Shown one piece after another: positions 8,328 through 16,383 of a DNA stretch of 64,000 nucleotides. Both the position numbers and the translations under genes were made by a program. Below the pieces are notes generated by a model that saw nothing but the letters and a program-made list of their open reading frames with translations, was not told where the DNA came from and ran no database searches. Numbering within the stretch: position 1 is the stretch's first letter; every line of letters begins with the position of its first letter. Origin of the DNA: Rhizobium leguminosarum (GTDB taxonomy: Bacteria; Pseudomonadota; Alphaproteobacteria; Rhizobiales; Rhizobiaceae); assembly GCF_002953715.1 (NCBI RefSeq), contig NZ_CP025012.1, positions 806,001-870,000 of the forward strand, given 5' to 3'.

Positions 8328-9002
8328 ATGACGACCAGCAAGCTCACCCTCATCAGCCATCCGCTTTGCCCGTTCGTTCAGCGTGCGGCGATCGTCCTTT
8401 TGGAGAAGGGCGTGTCGTTCGACAGGATCGACGTCGATCTCGCTGACAAACCGGACTGGTTCCTGGCGCTTTCTCCGACAGGCAAGGTGCCCTTGCTGAA
8501 GGTGGAGCGGGCGGATGACAGGGACGCAATCCTGTTCGAAAGCATGGTGATCTGCGAATATCTCGAAGAGACGCAGGGCGGCGGCAAGCTCTACTCCGAG
8601 GATGCGCTGTCGCGCGCACAGCAGCGCGCGTGGATCGAATATGGCACGGCGACCCTCGCCGAAGCCTGGCAATTCCTAAACGCCAAGGATCGTGCGACCG
8701 CAGACGCCAAGCGGGCAGCGTTCCGAAACCGGCTAGAGAGGCTCGAGGATGTGCTTGACCAGGGGCCCTACTTCTCTGGATCGACGTTCAGCATGGTCGA
8801 TGCGGTGTTCGCGCCTCTGTTCCGGTATTTCGACCTCATCAACCCGACCGTGACGCAGATGATATTTCAGGGTCTCCCACGCGTATCGCTATGGCGTGAG
8901 GCTTTGGCATTACGAGAGAGCGTCGTCGCGGCCGTGGGGCGGGACTACGGTCGCCGTTTCAAGCAACATCTGGCCGAGCAACAAGCGATCTTGGCCGATT
9001 GA
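8328..9002 (+). CDS. Glutathione S-transferase
   Basis: 224 residues. The thioredoxin-like N-terminal domain starts LTLISHPLCPFVQRAAIVLLEKG (about 5-27). LSPTGKVPLL (about 50) has the cis-Pro, and the FESMVICEYLEE glutathione-contact segment is near 68. An all-helical C-terminal domain follows. The CPF motif at the active-site position suggests an Omega/SspA-like enzyme. The ATG at 8328 fits the fold; the longer frame upstream overlaps the SDR gene. The 3' end overlaps the convergent AraC gene by 44 bases. Confidence 0.88.
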   Translation: MTTSKLTLISHPLCPFVQRAAIVLLEKGVSFDRIDVDLADKPDWFLALSPTGKVPLLKVERADDRDAILFESMVICEYLEETQGGGKLYSEDALSRAQQRAWIEYGTATLAEAWQFLNAKDRATADAKRAAFRNRLERLEDVLDQGPYFSGSTFSMVDAVFAPLFRYFDLINPTVTQMIFQGLPRVSLWREALALRESVVAAVGRDYGRRFKQHLAEQQAILAD

Positions 9003-9876
9003 TTCCCCCCAAGCCCGCTTTCGCTCTCTCGGTGTCTTGACCCGGCGGCGCTCCGAAGAGACGCTTGTACTCACGGCTGAACTGCGAGGCGCTTTCATAG
9101 CCGACCGCAAACCCCACCTCGGCTGCACTCACCTGGTTCGCGATCATGCGACGGCGGGCCTCGTGGAGCCGGATATATTTCTGATACTGAAGCGGGCTGA
9201 CGGCGGCAACGGCTTTAAAGCGGTCGTAAAAGACGGATACGCTCATGCCCGCGAGCGCAGCGACCGCCTTGAAATTGAGGCGCTCGGTGTAGTGGTCGCG
9301 GATCCAAGCCATGGCCTTTCGGATGTGCAACAGGCGCGAGTCAGATCCGGCAATCTGACGGAGCAGGCCGCCGTGCGGTCCCATCAGCAGCCGAAACATG
9401 AGCTCGTGCTCCAGAGACTGAGCCATGACCGGGATTTCGGTTGGGCGATCGAGTAGTTCCAGTAGTCTTCCCCAAGCGCCCAGAAGCGACGCGCTCGCGG
9501 TGCTAACGCCGTATCCCGATTCAATCGGCAACTCTGGTATCGCTGCCATTTCAAGCACGAGATCCGACAGCAGGGCTGGGTCCAAAAACAGACCGATTGC
9601 GAGAAACGGTTGATCCTCTGACGCCTCACAGATCTGACCCAACGCAGCGATCTCAGCGGCGACGATCATGCTTTGACCAGGGCCGTACTCAAACATCTTG
9701 TCGCCGATAAACATGCGCTGAGTTCCCTGGATCACCAGGGACGCCGCAGGATCGTAGATCAGCGGGTCGATCTCGGTTGTATGGTCGAGGGTGTAAGCGA
9801 ACAGTCTCGGCAGTTGAGGACTCTGACGGCCAGCGTGGCGCACCGCCATGGCGCGGATTTTGTCGAGTTCGCTCAT
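8959..9876 (-). CDS. AraC-family regulator
   Basis: 305 residues (MSELDKIRAM start; a second ATG lies one codon upstream). The N-terminal AraC-binding domain contains LIYDPAASLVIQGTQRMFIGDKMFEYGPG. The C-terminal double helix-turn-helix reads LNFKAVAALAGMSVSVFYDRF and SAAEVGFAVGYESASQFSREYKRLFG. Strongly similar in architecture to the AraC at 6475. Its last 14 codons overlap the 3' end of the convergent GST gene. Divergent from the NTF2-like gene at 10034, its likely target. Confidence 0.88.
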   Translation of the reverse strand: MSELDKIRAMAVRHAGRQSPQLPRLFAYTLDHTTEIDPLIYDPAASLVIQGTQRMFIGDKMFEYGPGQSMIVAAEIAALGQICEASEDQPFLAIGLFLDPALLSDLVLEMAAIPELPIESGYGVSTASASLLGAWGRLLELLDRPTEIPVMAQSLEHELMFRLLMGPHGGLLRQIAGSDSRLLHIRKAMAWIRDHYTERLNFKAVAALAGMSVSVFYDRFKAVAAVSPLQYQKYIRLHEARRRMIANQVSAAEVGFAVGYESASQFSREYKRLFGAPPGQDTERAKAGLGGINRPRSLVARPDVA

Positions 9877-10033
9877 CAAGGCATCTTAACTCGATTGCCC
9901 AGAATTATCAATCATTCCGGAAAATCAGGCAATGGTGGCGGAAGATCTGGCATCGTGGCGTCGCGATTCAAAGCCTATCTTCAGGCTCAACACCGAGGCC
10001 ATGAGGCTTCTAAATCACCTACGAGGAACTGCC

Positions 10034-10420
10034 ATGCCCAACCCAATCGAAACTGTTTCGGCTTTTTGCGCCACGTTCGTTGAAGACGGCGGAAGGCCAG
10101 CCGTCCGTCGCTGGTTCACACCCAACACGCGCTGGGTCAACGAAGGCGTTTCAGTCACGAACGGCGTCGAAGAGGCTATCGCCATGATCGACGGACTGGA
10201 GACGTCGATGGGCATCTCGACGGTCCATATCGACATGCTCGCGATTGCCGCCGACGGATCTCGCGTTCTCACCGAAAGGCTCGACCGGTTCGAGCGTGCC
10301 GACGGCAGCGAAATCGGACGCGTGATGATCATGGGCATTTTCGAGATCGAAGGTGACAAGATTGTCGAGTGGCGGGACTATTTCGACGTTACAGCCGTCC
10401 AGAAGTTCTCTGCCGTCTGA
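10034..10420 (+). CDS. SnoaL/NTF2-like (limonene-epoxide hydrolase type) protein
   Basis: 128 residues beginning MPNPIETVSAFCATFVEDGG. The cone-shaped NTF2-like fold is suggested by the spacing of an N-terminal helix, TRWVNEG, the acidic TERLDRFERADG strand and the terminal IVEWRDYFDV strand. This W-R-D-Y-F ending is characteristic of limonene-1,2-epoxide hydrolase-like proteins. The ribosome site GAGGAACT precedes the ATG. A perfect 14-bp hairpin lies 24 bases after the stop. Substrate unknown. Confidence 0.75.
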   Translation: MPNPIETVSAFCATFVEDGGRPAVRRWFTPNTRWVNEGVSVTNGVEEAIAMIDGLETSMGISTVHIDMLAIAADGSRVLTERLDRFERADGSEIGRVMIMGIFEIEGDKIVEWRDYFDVTAVQKFSAV

Positions 10421-10443
10421 GACGCCTGCTTGTGAACGATGGG

Positions 10444-10477
10444 GCTGATCGCGGAGATTATTGTCTCCGCGATCAGC
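10444..10477. terminator. Perfect 14-bp stem hairpin after NTF2-like gene
   Basis: GCTGATCGCGGAGA pairs exactly with TCTCCGCGATCAGC around a six-base loop. It sits 24 bases past the stop of the upstream gene. There is no T tract on the plus strand, so it may act as an mRNA-stabilising stem or a Rho-linked terminator. Confidence 0.6.
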
Positions 10478-10623
10478 ACAACGCGCCCAATTAAACTCTC
10501 GACGAAAGGCCGTAATCCTGCCCGCGGAGATGGGTCATTGTTCCAAAGATCGACGAAACCTCCGCTACGCTGGTCGTCTCCGCTGATGTCAAATCTTCTG
10601 CATTGAGAAATGGAGGCTGTTCA

Positions 10624-10824
10624 ATGTGGCATGCGCTCATAGCCCTGGTCGTTGTTATGTTTTCCACGGTTGCCTGGTCGCCGATCATGTCCGGATGCGT
10701 CGCTGTCCTTGCTCCAAGCTCACCCCACGCTCCGTCCTCCTCGGGCTTGACCCGAGGATCCACACTCTCGCCTCCACCGGCGGCGAAGCGCGTCGCGATC
10801 TTTCAGATTCGCTTGTCGCTTTAG
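10624..10824 (+). CDS. Doubtful small membrane ORF running into repeats
   Basis: 66 codons. GGAGG stands seven bases before ATG, and the first 25 residues form a clean hydrophobic helix (MWHALIALVVVMFSTVAWSPIM). The rest of the frame reads through two intergenic repeats and is unlikely to be selected as protein. Either a small gene truncated by repeat insertion or a chance frame. Confidence 0.25.
   Translation: MWHALIALVVVMFSTVAWSPIMSGCVAVLAPSSPHAPSSSGLTRGSTLSPPPAAKRVAIFQIRLSL
10675..10785. repeat. GACCCGAGGATCCA-type palindromic repeat, left part only
   Basis: Holds CTCCGTCCTCCTCGGGCTTG followed by ACCCGAGGATCCA, the left arm shared with copies at 16.1, 19.0, 20.65, 20.88 and 41.2 kb. The right arm (CCAGGCTCAAGGCCTGGGATGACGGAGG type) is missing; a second repeat family begins there instead. 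Confidence 0.7.
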
Positions 10825-10888
10825 GCCTTTGTTTTTACGCATGTCGTTATCGCAAAACCGCTGCACACTTTTGCGCGACATGCTTTAG
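10786..10888. repeat. RIME/MITE-like repeat, CGCAAAACCG type
   Basis: Nearly identical to the second module at 6.3 kb, including the 20-base core ATGTCGTTATCGCAAAACCG and the end GACATGCTTTAG. The last bases overlap the stop codon of the BA14K gene on the minus strand. Confidence 0.75.
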
Positions 10889-11430
10889 TAGGGCGAGACG
10901 CACGCCCGTCGCCGACCGTAGTAGGGCTGGAACGTGTTGTCGTAAGCCCTGTAAGACCGGTAGCGCGCATAGCACCAGCTCGTATGTCCGTTGCCGCCAC
11001 TATAGACCTGGCGGTAATAGCGCGGCGCGTAGTAGCGCGGACGGTAAAGAGTCGACCCGTAGTAGCGCGGAGCACCGTAATAGGTGGATCCGTAATAGCC
11101 CCGGTCGTAGTAGCCCCGATTGTAGTACCCTTGACCGTAGTAGCCTTGACCGTAGTACCCTTGACCGTAATACGGCTGCGCCAGCATTCCGCCGATGATT
11201 GCGCCGGCCGCGAGCCCGCCGAGTCCCCAGGCCCAGCCGTTGTTGTGACCACCGTGTCCATGCCCGTAGTAGCCGCCATGGCCGTGGCCGCCGCCGTGAT
11301 GTCTGTACTGGACCGGCTGCGCCTGTGCGCCTTCGATCTTCGGCACGGCAATGGTGGGAAACGCCATGGCCGGCGGGACGCTCGTCAGCGCCGTCACCAG
11401 CGACAGGGTAACGATTGCTAACCTATTCAT
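10885..11430 (-). CDS. BA14K-family secreted Gly/Tyr-rich protein
   Basis: 181 residues. The N-terminal signal peptide [23 protein letters not shown] ends in a typical AMA-F cleavage site. A His/Gly-rich stretch, a short hydrophobic glycine-rich segment ([16 protein letters not shown]) and tandem GYYGQ-type repeats (about 88-125) follow. The end, [24 protein letters not shown], is the BA14K signature with [11 protein letters not shown]14K proteins of Rhizobiales are cell-surface antigens with lectin-like activity reported in Brucella. The tyrosine repeats are 15-base DNA repeats on the plus strand (about 11088-11172). The stop lies inside a repeat. Confidence 0.85.
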   Translation of the reverse strand: MNRLAIVTLSLVTALTSVPPAMAFPTIAVPKIEGAQAQPVQYRHHGGGHGHGGYYGHGHGGHNNGWAWGLGGLAAGAIIGGMLAQPYYGQGYYGQGYYGQGYYNRGYYDRGYYGSTYYGAPRYYGSTLYRPRYYAPRYYRQVYSGGNGHTSWCYARYRSYRAYDNTFQPYYGRRRACVSPY

Positions 11431-11683
11431 TGGCTCATCTTTCCTTCTACAGCACCGCGCGTCGAAGTCGGCGCGCAAGGACGTTTCAGTCCTCTAGGTA
11501 AACTGATCGATTTTACTCTAAAATTGACTTTGATTCGAGGAATTATGCATGAGCAGGGCAGCTTTCTTCGAAGGAGGGGCCCGGCGAAAGCACGCCCCAC
11601 CCTCCGTCATCTCATCTGAGCCGGTGGGCGCTCCATGAATCATGCGGCGCGGGGTCATCCATGACGCCGGCAAAGCGCGGTCA

Positions 11684-12574
11684 TCACCGGCCGATATAGG
11701 CGGCCAATTCGTCGGCCGTCCCATTGGGGAAGGCCTGCTTGAGAAAGTCCAGGAACGCCGACACGCGCGCGCTGAGCAGCCGCCTGGAGGGGTAGAGCGT
11801 CCAGAGGGCGATCTCGGGGCCGTCGATATCCCCCCAATTGACCAGAGTGCCGTCAGCCAGGTCGTGGCTCACCAGCGAAATGGGAAGACGTCCTGCACCG
11901 ACGCCGGCGCGTACCGCATCGCGGACCATGATGAGCGTCGCCAAGGTGAGCACAGGTTCGATCCTGATCGTCGACCGGCCGCCTTCTGTCTTCACCTGCC
12001 ATGTTTGGGCTTCGCCAGCGCCGCGCGCAACGCCGGGAGCGGCAAGTCCACCGGTCGGGCGGGGAAGCTCGGGGCTTGCCACCACCACCAGCCGGTCGCG
12101 GAGAAACGCCCGTCCGACCAGGCTTTCGTCGGGATCCGGATTGACCCGGATGACCAGATCGTAGCCTTCCTCGATCATATCGACAGGCCGGTCCTCACTC
12201 GTCACCTCAAGCCTCACCTCCGGATATTGGAGGGCAAAGCCCGCAGCGATCCTGCCCATCGCGGTCTGGGAAAAATGCAACGGTGCGCTGATCCGCAATC
12301 TTCCCTTGGGCTTTTGACCGCCCGAGGCAATTGCCGACGCCGTCTCGTCCAGTTCGGCGAGCAACGCCCCTGTCCGCTCGAACAGCGCCCGTCCTTCCTC
12401 GGTGAGCTTCAGGTTACGCGCACCCCGTTCAAACAGCCGCAGAGCGAGGCTGCTTTCCAGCTCGGCAACACGCCGCGACAGGGTTGCCTTCGGCCGGCCC
12501 GTCGCCCTTGCCGCTTTGCCGAAGCCACCATGGCGGGCAACGAGATTGAAATCGGCAAGCGCAAGAAGATCCAT
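11684..12574 (-). CDS. LysR-family regulator
   Basis: 296 residues. The winged helix-turn-helix (about 1-60) reads LADFNLVARHGGFGKAARATGRPKATLSRRVAELESSLALRLFERG. A LysR substrate-binding domain follows (GRLRISAPLHFSQTAMGRIAAGFALQYPEVRLEV). It belongs to the large CrgA/DmlR-like subgroup. It is transcribed divergently from the NmrA gene at 12679, with 104 bases between starts, and is its likely regulator. Confidence 0.9.
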   Translation of the reverse strand: MDLLALADFNLVARHGGFGKAARATGRPKATLSRRVAELESSLALRLFERGARNLKLTEEGRALFERTGALLAELDETASAIASGGQKPKGRLRISAPLHFSQTAMGRIAAGFALQYPEVRLEVTSEDRPVDMIEEGYDLVIRVNPDPDESLVGRAFLRDRLVVVASPELPRPTGGLAAPGVARGAGEAQTWQVKTEGGRSTIRIEPVLTLATLIMVRDAVRAGVGAGRLPISLVSHDLADGTLVNWGDIDGPEIALWTLYPSRRLLSARVSAFLDFLKQAFPNGTADELAAYIGR

Positions 12575-12678
12575 GAGTGTTCCACCAGCGAGACGGCGTG
12601 TCCAAAATTGCCGTCTATCGGACTACCAGTGAACCACACATATTTGACGTGTCAAGCAACCCAACACGGAGAAAGACC

Positions 12679-13548
12679 ATGACCATTCTCGTTACCGGCG
12701 CCACAGGCAATGTCGGCCGCCAAGTCGTCGAGCACCTCGTCAAGCGTGGCGCCGATGTCCGCGCTCTTGTCCGCGACCCGTCGAAAGCCGAATTCCCGGC
12801 TGGCGTCAGCGTCGTGCAGGGCGACTTCCTCGACGTCGATGCCCTGCGCAACGCCATGTCCGGCGTGCCGACCCTGTTCCTGCTCAACGCCGTGGTGCCG
12901 GACGAATTCACCCAGGCCTTGATTGCGCTGAACGTCGCCCGATCGGCCGGCATCGAGCGGATCGTCTACCTCTCGGTGATCCACGCCGACCTCTATGTGA
13001 ACGTGCCGCATTTCGCCGGAAAGTTCGGGGTCGAGCGGATGATCGAGCAGATGGGCTTCAAGGCGACCATCCTGCGCCCGGCCTACTTCATCCAGAACGA
13101 TCTGACGGTCAAAGACGTCATCACCGGCTACGGCGCCTACCCGATGCCGGTCGGGCCCAAAGGTCTCGCCATGATCGACGTGCGTGATATCGCCGAGATC
13201 GCCGCCCTTGAGCTGCTGCGCCGCGAACAGGCTGCAGAGCCGCTGGCGCTCGAGCGGATCAACCTCGTCGGTCCGCAGACACTGACCGGAGCCGATATCG
13301 CCGCCATCTGGTCAGACGTGCTCGCCCGCCCGATCCACTACGGCGGCGATAATACCGAGGGCTTCGAGCAGAATCTCAAGCAGTTCATGCCTGCCTGGAT
13401 GGCCTACGACATGCGGCTGATGGGCGAGCGCTTCCTGACTGACGGGATGCTGCCTGAGGCCGGCGACGTCGAGCGTCTGACAAAGCTGCTCGGACGCCCG
13501 CTGCGCTCCTATCGCGCCTTCGCCTCCGAAACCGTTGCCTCCGCCTGA
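12679..13548 (+). CDS. NmrA-family NAD(P)-binding protein
   Basis: 289 residues, atypical SDR. The Rossmann glycine motif VTGATGNVG is at about 5-13 and the cofactor-arginine loop ALVRDPSKAEFP follows at about 30. No classical YxxxK catalytic motif. NmrA/YtfG relatives act as NAD(P)H-dependent quinone reductases or redox sensors. A 33-nt gap separates it from a DUF1857 protein, so the two form a likely operon, controlled by the divergent LysR. Confidence 0.88.
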   Translation: MTILVTGATGNVGRQVVEHLVKRGADVRALVRDPSKAEFPAGVSVVQGDFLDVDALRNAMSGVPTLFLLNAVVPDEFTQALIALNVARSAGIERIVYLSVIHADLYVNVPHFAGKFGVERMIEQMGFKATILRPAYFIQNDLTVKDVITGYGAYPMPVGPKGLAMIDVRDIAEIAALELLRREQAAEPLALERINLVGPQTLTGADIAAIWSDVLARPIHYGGDNTEGFEQNLKQFMPAWMAYDMRLMGERFLTDGMLPEAGDVERLTKLLGRPLRSYRAFASETVASA

Positions 13549-13581
13549 GGCAGCAACAGCGATCTCAAAAGGATTGTCACC

Positions 13582-14055
13582 ATGATTTATTCCACAGCCA
13601 CAGTTCCGGTGAACCCGGAAGGCGAAACCCTTTTGACGCGCGCCGAGGCCTGGCAAGGTCTCGAACGCAAGGCACGCGACGCCCGGCTCTTTCTTCCCGC
13701 CGGTCTCTGCACCCGTTGCGATGTCGTCGAGGAAAGCCCGACCCACTTCGTGCGCGAGGCGACGATTGCCGGGCAGGATCTGCGCGAGATCATCACCCTC
13801 GAACAGCAAAGCAAGGTCACCTTCTTTCAGGCGGCGGGGCCACGCGAGGGAGCGATCATCAACGAACTCTTCGAGGATGAAGAAGGTCAGCTGCAGCTGC
13901 GCTTCTACTGCTATCTCGGCCTGCGCGGCAAACAGCCGAACGGCCCGGAAGAGCAGGCCGAGCAGGCGCAATTCGATGGCGAAACGGGCTACAGGGCCGC
14001 CCTGCTGTCGACGCTGAAGCGGACCCGCGAGCTGCTGGCAGAGGGAAAGCTCTAA
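13582..14055 (+). CDS. SRPBCC/AtaL-like (DUF1857) protein
   Basis: 157 residues. The pattern MIYSTATVPVNPEGETLLTRAEAWQGLERKARDARLFLP, followed by REIITLEQQSKVTFFQ and LRFYCYLGL, matches the DUF1857/AtaL-like branch of the START-like fold, which binds hydrophobic ligands in a cavity. The preceding AAAGGATTGTCACC gives a ribosome site. Second gene of the NmrA operon; a ligand-binding or polyketide-type role is known only for distant relatives. Confidence 0.75.
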   Translation: MIYSTATVPVNPEGETLLTRAEAWQGLERKARDARLFLPAGLCTRCDVVEESPTHFVREATIAGQDLREIITLEQQSKVTFFQAAGPREGAIINELFEDEEGQLQLRFYCYLGLRGKQPNGPEEQAEQAQFDGETGYRAALLSTLKRTRELLAEGKL

Positions 14056-14226
14056 GCCACGACGGGGCGGCTGGGCCTTGATAGATCCGGCCGACCGGCC
14101 GCTGCGTGGAAATGCTGGAGACGCTGAAATAAGGTAGAGGTCACATCCATTCCCCTGGCAATAAGGAGAGGCAGCAGGGCGTCGGATTTCCACCGGCGCC
14201 CTTGGCTTTATCACAAGGAATGTTGA

Positions 14227-14919
14227 TCAAGCGGCCTTTGCCGCCGTCACGGCGGCGAGCAGAATGCCGGCGGTCTCCACCGATGAACCGGGGTTCTGCC
14301 CGGTGATCAGCAGGCCGTCCTGGACGGCATAGGACGACCAGTCATCGCCGCTGGAATAGATGCCGCCGTTCTCCTTCAACATGTCCTCGACGAGGAACGG
14401 CACCACCTGGGTCAGACCGACGCCGTCTTCTTCGGAGTTCTTGAAGCCGGTGACTTGTCTGCCCTGAACCAACGGCGTGCCGTCGGCAGCCTTGACGTGG
14501 CGCAGCACACCCGGTGCGTGGCAGACGAAGGCGACGGGCTTGCCGGCCTGATAGAGCGATTGGATGAGAGCGATCGAATTCTTGTCTTCCGCCAGATCCC
14601 ACAGCGGGCCATGGCCGCCCGGATAAAAGACGGCATCGTATTCGTCATGGGAGACCGAAGCGAGCTTTACGGTCGAGGCGAGCACGGCCCGGGCATCCGG
14701 GTCGGCATGGAAGCGACGGGTCTGGTCGGTCTGGAAGCCGGGTTCGTCGCTCTTCGGGTCAAGCGGCGGCTGTCCGCCCTTGGGCGATGCGACGGTGATA
14801 TCGGCGCCGGCTTCGAGGAAGGCATAATAGGGGGCGGCGAACTCTTCGAGCCAGAAGCCGGTCTTCCGGCCGGTGTCGCCCAGTTGGTCGTGCGAGGTGA
14901 GAACCATGAGGATTTTCAT
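14227..14919 (-). CDS. DJ-1/PfpI-type protein (Hsp31-like)
   Basis: 230 residues of the class I glutamine amidotransferase-like fold. The nucleophile elbow FVCHAPGVL (Cys near 134) and the acidic residue in GFWLEE near 25 form the DJ-1-type active site. The following histidine makes the CH motif of Hsp31/glyoxalase III-like members. Such proteins detoxify methylglyoxal or act as chaperones. Divergent from the LysR at 15041. The last 15 codons (VETAGILLAAVTAAKAA) are typical for plant and bacterial homologues. Confidence 0.85.
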   Translation of the reverse strand: MKILMVLTSHDQLGDTGRKTGFWLEEFAAPYYAFLEAGADITVASPKGGQPPLDPKSDEPGFQTDQTRRFHADPDARAVLASTVKLASVSHDEYDAVFYPGGHGPLWDLAEDKNSIALIQSLYQAGKPVAFVCHAPGVLRHVKAADGTPLVQGRQVTGFKNSEEDGVGLTQVVPFLVEDMLKENGGIYSSGDDWSSYAVQDGLLITGQNPGSSVETAGILLAAVTAAKAA

Positions 14920-15040
14920 CTGGAGATCCTTTCGAGACAGATGTCATCGGTTGCTTTCTATGAGGGGATCATGCCTCGGCCATTCTCATTCCTGAAATTT
15001 ATTTCTTTGATTTCAGTTATGCGTTCGGCAATATATCTGG

Positions 15041-15973
15041 ATGAAGTATGACCTCAACCTTCTCCCTGTCTTCGTGGCGCTCATGGAAGAGCGCAATGTC
15101 ACGCGCGCAGCCGAACAACTGGGCATGACGCAGCCAGCCGTCTCCAACGCCTTGAACCGCCTTCGCGAGACGCTGCGTGATCCGCTGTTCATCCGCGAGC
15201 GCTATGGCATGAAGCCGACTGAAATGGCGCAGGCACTTGCTCCAGTGATCCGCGGGGCCTTGGCGAGCCTGGATGATGTCATTCTCGGTCAGCAGGCGTT
15301 CGATCCGGCGCAAGCGACACGGCAGTTCACCATCGCCCCGAACAGCTACGTCGAGTTCGTCCTGATGCCGGTGATCGTGGCGCGGCTGCGCGAATGCGCT
15401 CCCGGGATCAGGCTTCGCCTGACGCCCTTCGGCAATGATCTGGCCGAGACCGGCGCGATCTCAGGGGCGACGGAAATGGTGCTCGGCCGGATCGTCGAGC
15501 CGCCTGATAACATGGTCGTGCAGCATCTCATGGATGATGGACTGGCCTGTGTCGTGCGTAGAGATCATCCCGAGATCGCCGAAAGCATCTCAGAGGAACA
15601 GTATCAACGGATGCGGCATGTGAACGTGCTTCCACCCGGCCGGATGCGCGTCGGCCTGTTCCAGATGCTGCAGCAGGCCGGTCTCAGGCGCGACGTCTCG
15701 GTCTCCGTCACCCATTTCCTGGCCGTCCCGGAAATGGTGGCCGTCACCGACTACTGCGCGACACTGCCCCGGCTGATCTGTCAGCGCCTTGCCCGCGACC
15801 CGCGTCTCAAAGTCCTGCCCGCGCCGGTCGATCTCGGCAGCTTCCCGGTCGAGCTGGCATGGCATGTCCGCTATCGAAACGATCCCGCCCATCGGTGGTT
15901 GCGGTCATTGATATCAGAAGTGGCAAAGGATGTTTCCGACGCTCCGGTGGCAGAAGCGATGGCTGGAAACTGA
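15041..15973 (+). CDS. LysR-family regulator, NodD/SyrM-like subgroup
   Basis: 310 residues. The winged helix reads MKYDLNLLPVFVALMEERNVTRAAEQLGMTQPAVSNALNRLRETLRDPLFIRERYGMKPTEMA, with the DPLF and P-T-E-A pattern of NodD/NahR-type members. An effector-binding domain with LARDPRLKVLPAPVDLGSFPVELAWHVRYRNDPAHRWLR follows. This last part (Hxxxxxx-D-xxHxWLR) is diagnostic for that subgroup. Divergent from the DJ-1-like gene, with 121 bases between starts. Confidence 0.88.
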   Translation: MKYDLNLLPVFVALMEERNVTRAAEQLGMTQPAVSNALNRLRETLRDPLFIRERYGMKPTEMAQALAPVIRGALASLDDVILGQQAFDPAQATRQFTIAPNSYVEFVLMPVIVARLRECAPGIRLRLTPFGNDLAETGAISGATEMVLGRIVEPPDNMVVQHLMDDGLACVVRRDHPEIAESISEEQYQRMRHVNVLPPGRMRVGLFQMLQQAGLRRDVSVSVTHFLAVPEMVAVTDYCATLPRLICQRLARDPRLKVLPAPVDLGSFPVELAWHVRYRNDPAHRWLRSLISEVAKDVSDAPVAEAMAGN

Positions 15974-16003
15974 AAACGCGTGTTCGAGACCTCTGCGAGG
16001 CCT

Positions 16004-16173
16004 TCATGGGCGAAACTGCGGGGCAAAAATCGGTGTTGATGACACCCGATTATGTTGGGATACGTCGCTGTTCCCACTGCAGACGCCACCCCGCGCTCCG
16101 TCATCCTCGGGCTTGACCCGAGGATCCACTCTGGCCTCCTCGATCAGCAGCGGGCATGGATCCCAGGCTCAGG
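16004..16173. repeat. GACCCGAGGATCCA-type repeat, copy with interrupted right arm
   Basis: Starts near CATGGGCGAAACTG and runs to CCAGGCTCAGG. From about 16021 it is base-for-base identical to the copy at 18899 for roughly 150 bases. It breaks off at 16173, where the other copy continues GCCTGGGATGACGGAGG. Confidence 0.8.
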
Positions 16174-16225
16174 TGTACGGCCTTGATACATAGCTGACAG
16201 ATGTTCGGAGACATGCCTGACACTT
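16174..16225. mobile_element. Possible IS end remnant that broke the repeat
   Basis: The sequence changes abruptly at TGTACGGCCTTGATACATAG and continues CTGACAGATGTTCGGAGACA. A TGT...CATAG-TGACA start resembles ends of IS481/IS3-like elements of rhizobia, as I remember them. Only about 50 bases of this type are present and no transposase accompanies them. Confidence 0.3.
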
Positions 16226-16276
16226 CCGGAATGATTTTTCGGGAGGTCGGCATGGTTTGCCGGTCGCTGCCGAACC

Positions 16277-16383
16277 TCAGGGCATCGGCGGCATCTTTTC
16301 GAAGTTCGCCACGTCCGGGTCGAGCCGCTCCCGGGCATTGCCTCCCACTACGACCGGGAAACCGCTCCCGTCCGTGACGGGAT
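16277..16383 (-). pseudogene. Possible 3' remnant of a GFA-like gene
   Basis: Read on the minus strand, this segment ends RERLDPDVANFEKMPPMP then stop. This resembles the end of the intact GFA gene at 39.8 kb (LVDPAAPKFETMPPM). Nothing upstream of it is GFA-like, because the alpha/beta hydrolase gene begins directly. A short gene fragment left by rearrangement is the simplest reading, at low confidence. Confidence 0.3.

Noticed and set aside
13312..14214. 300-codon minus-strand frame
   Set aside because: Antisense to NmrA and DUF1857 genes; no recognisable fold.
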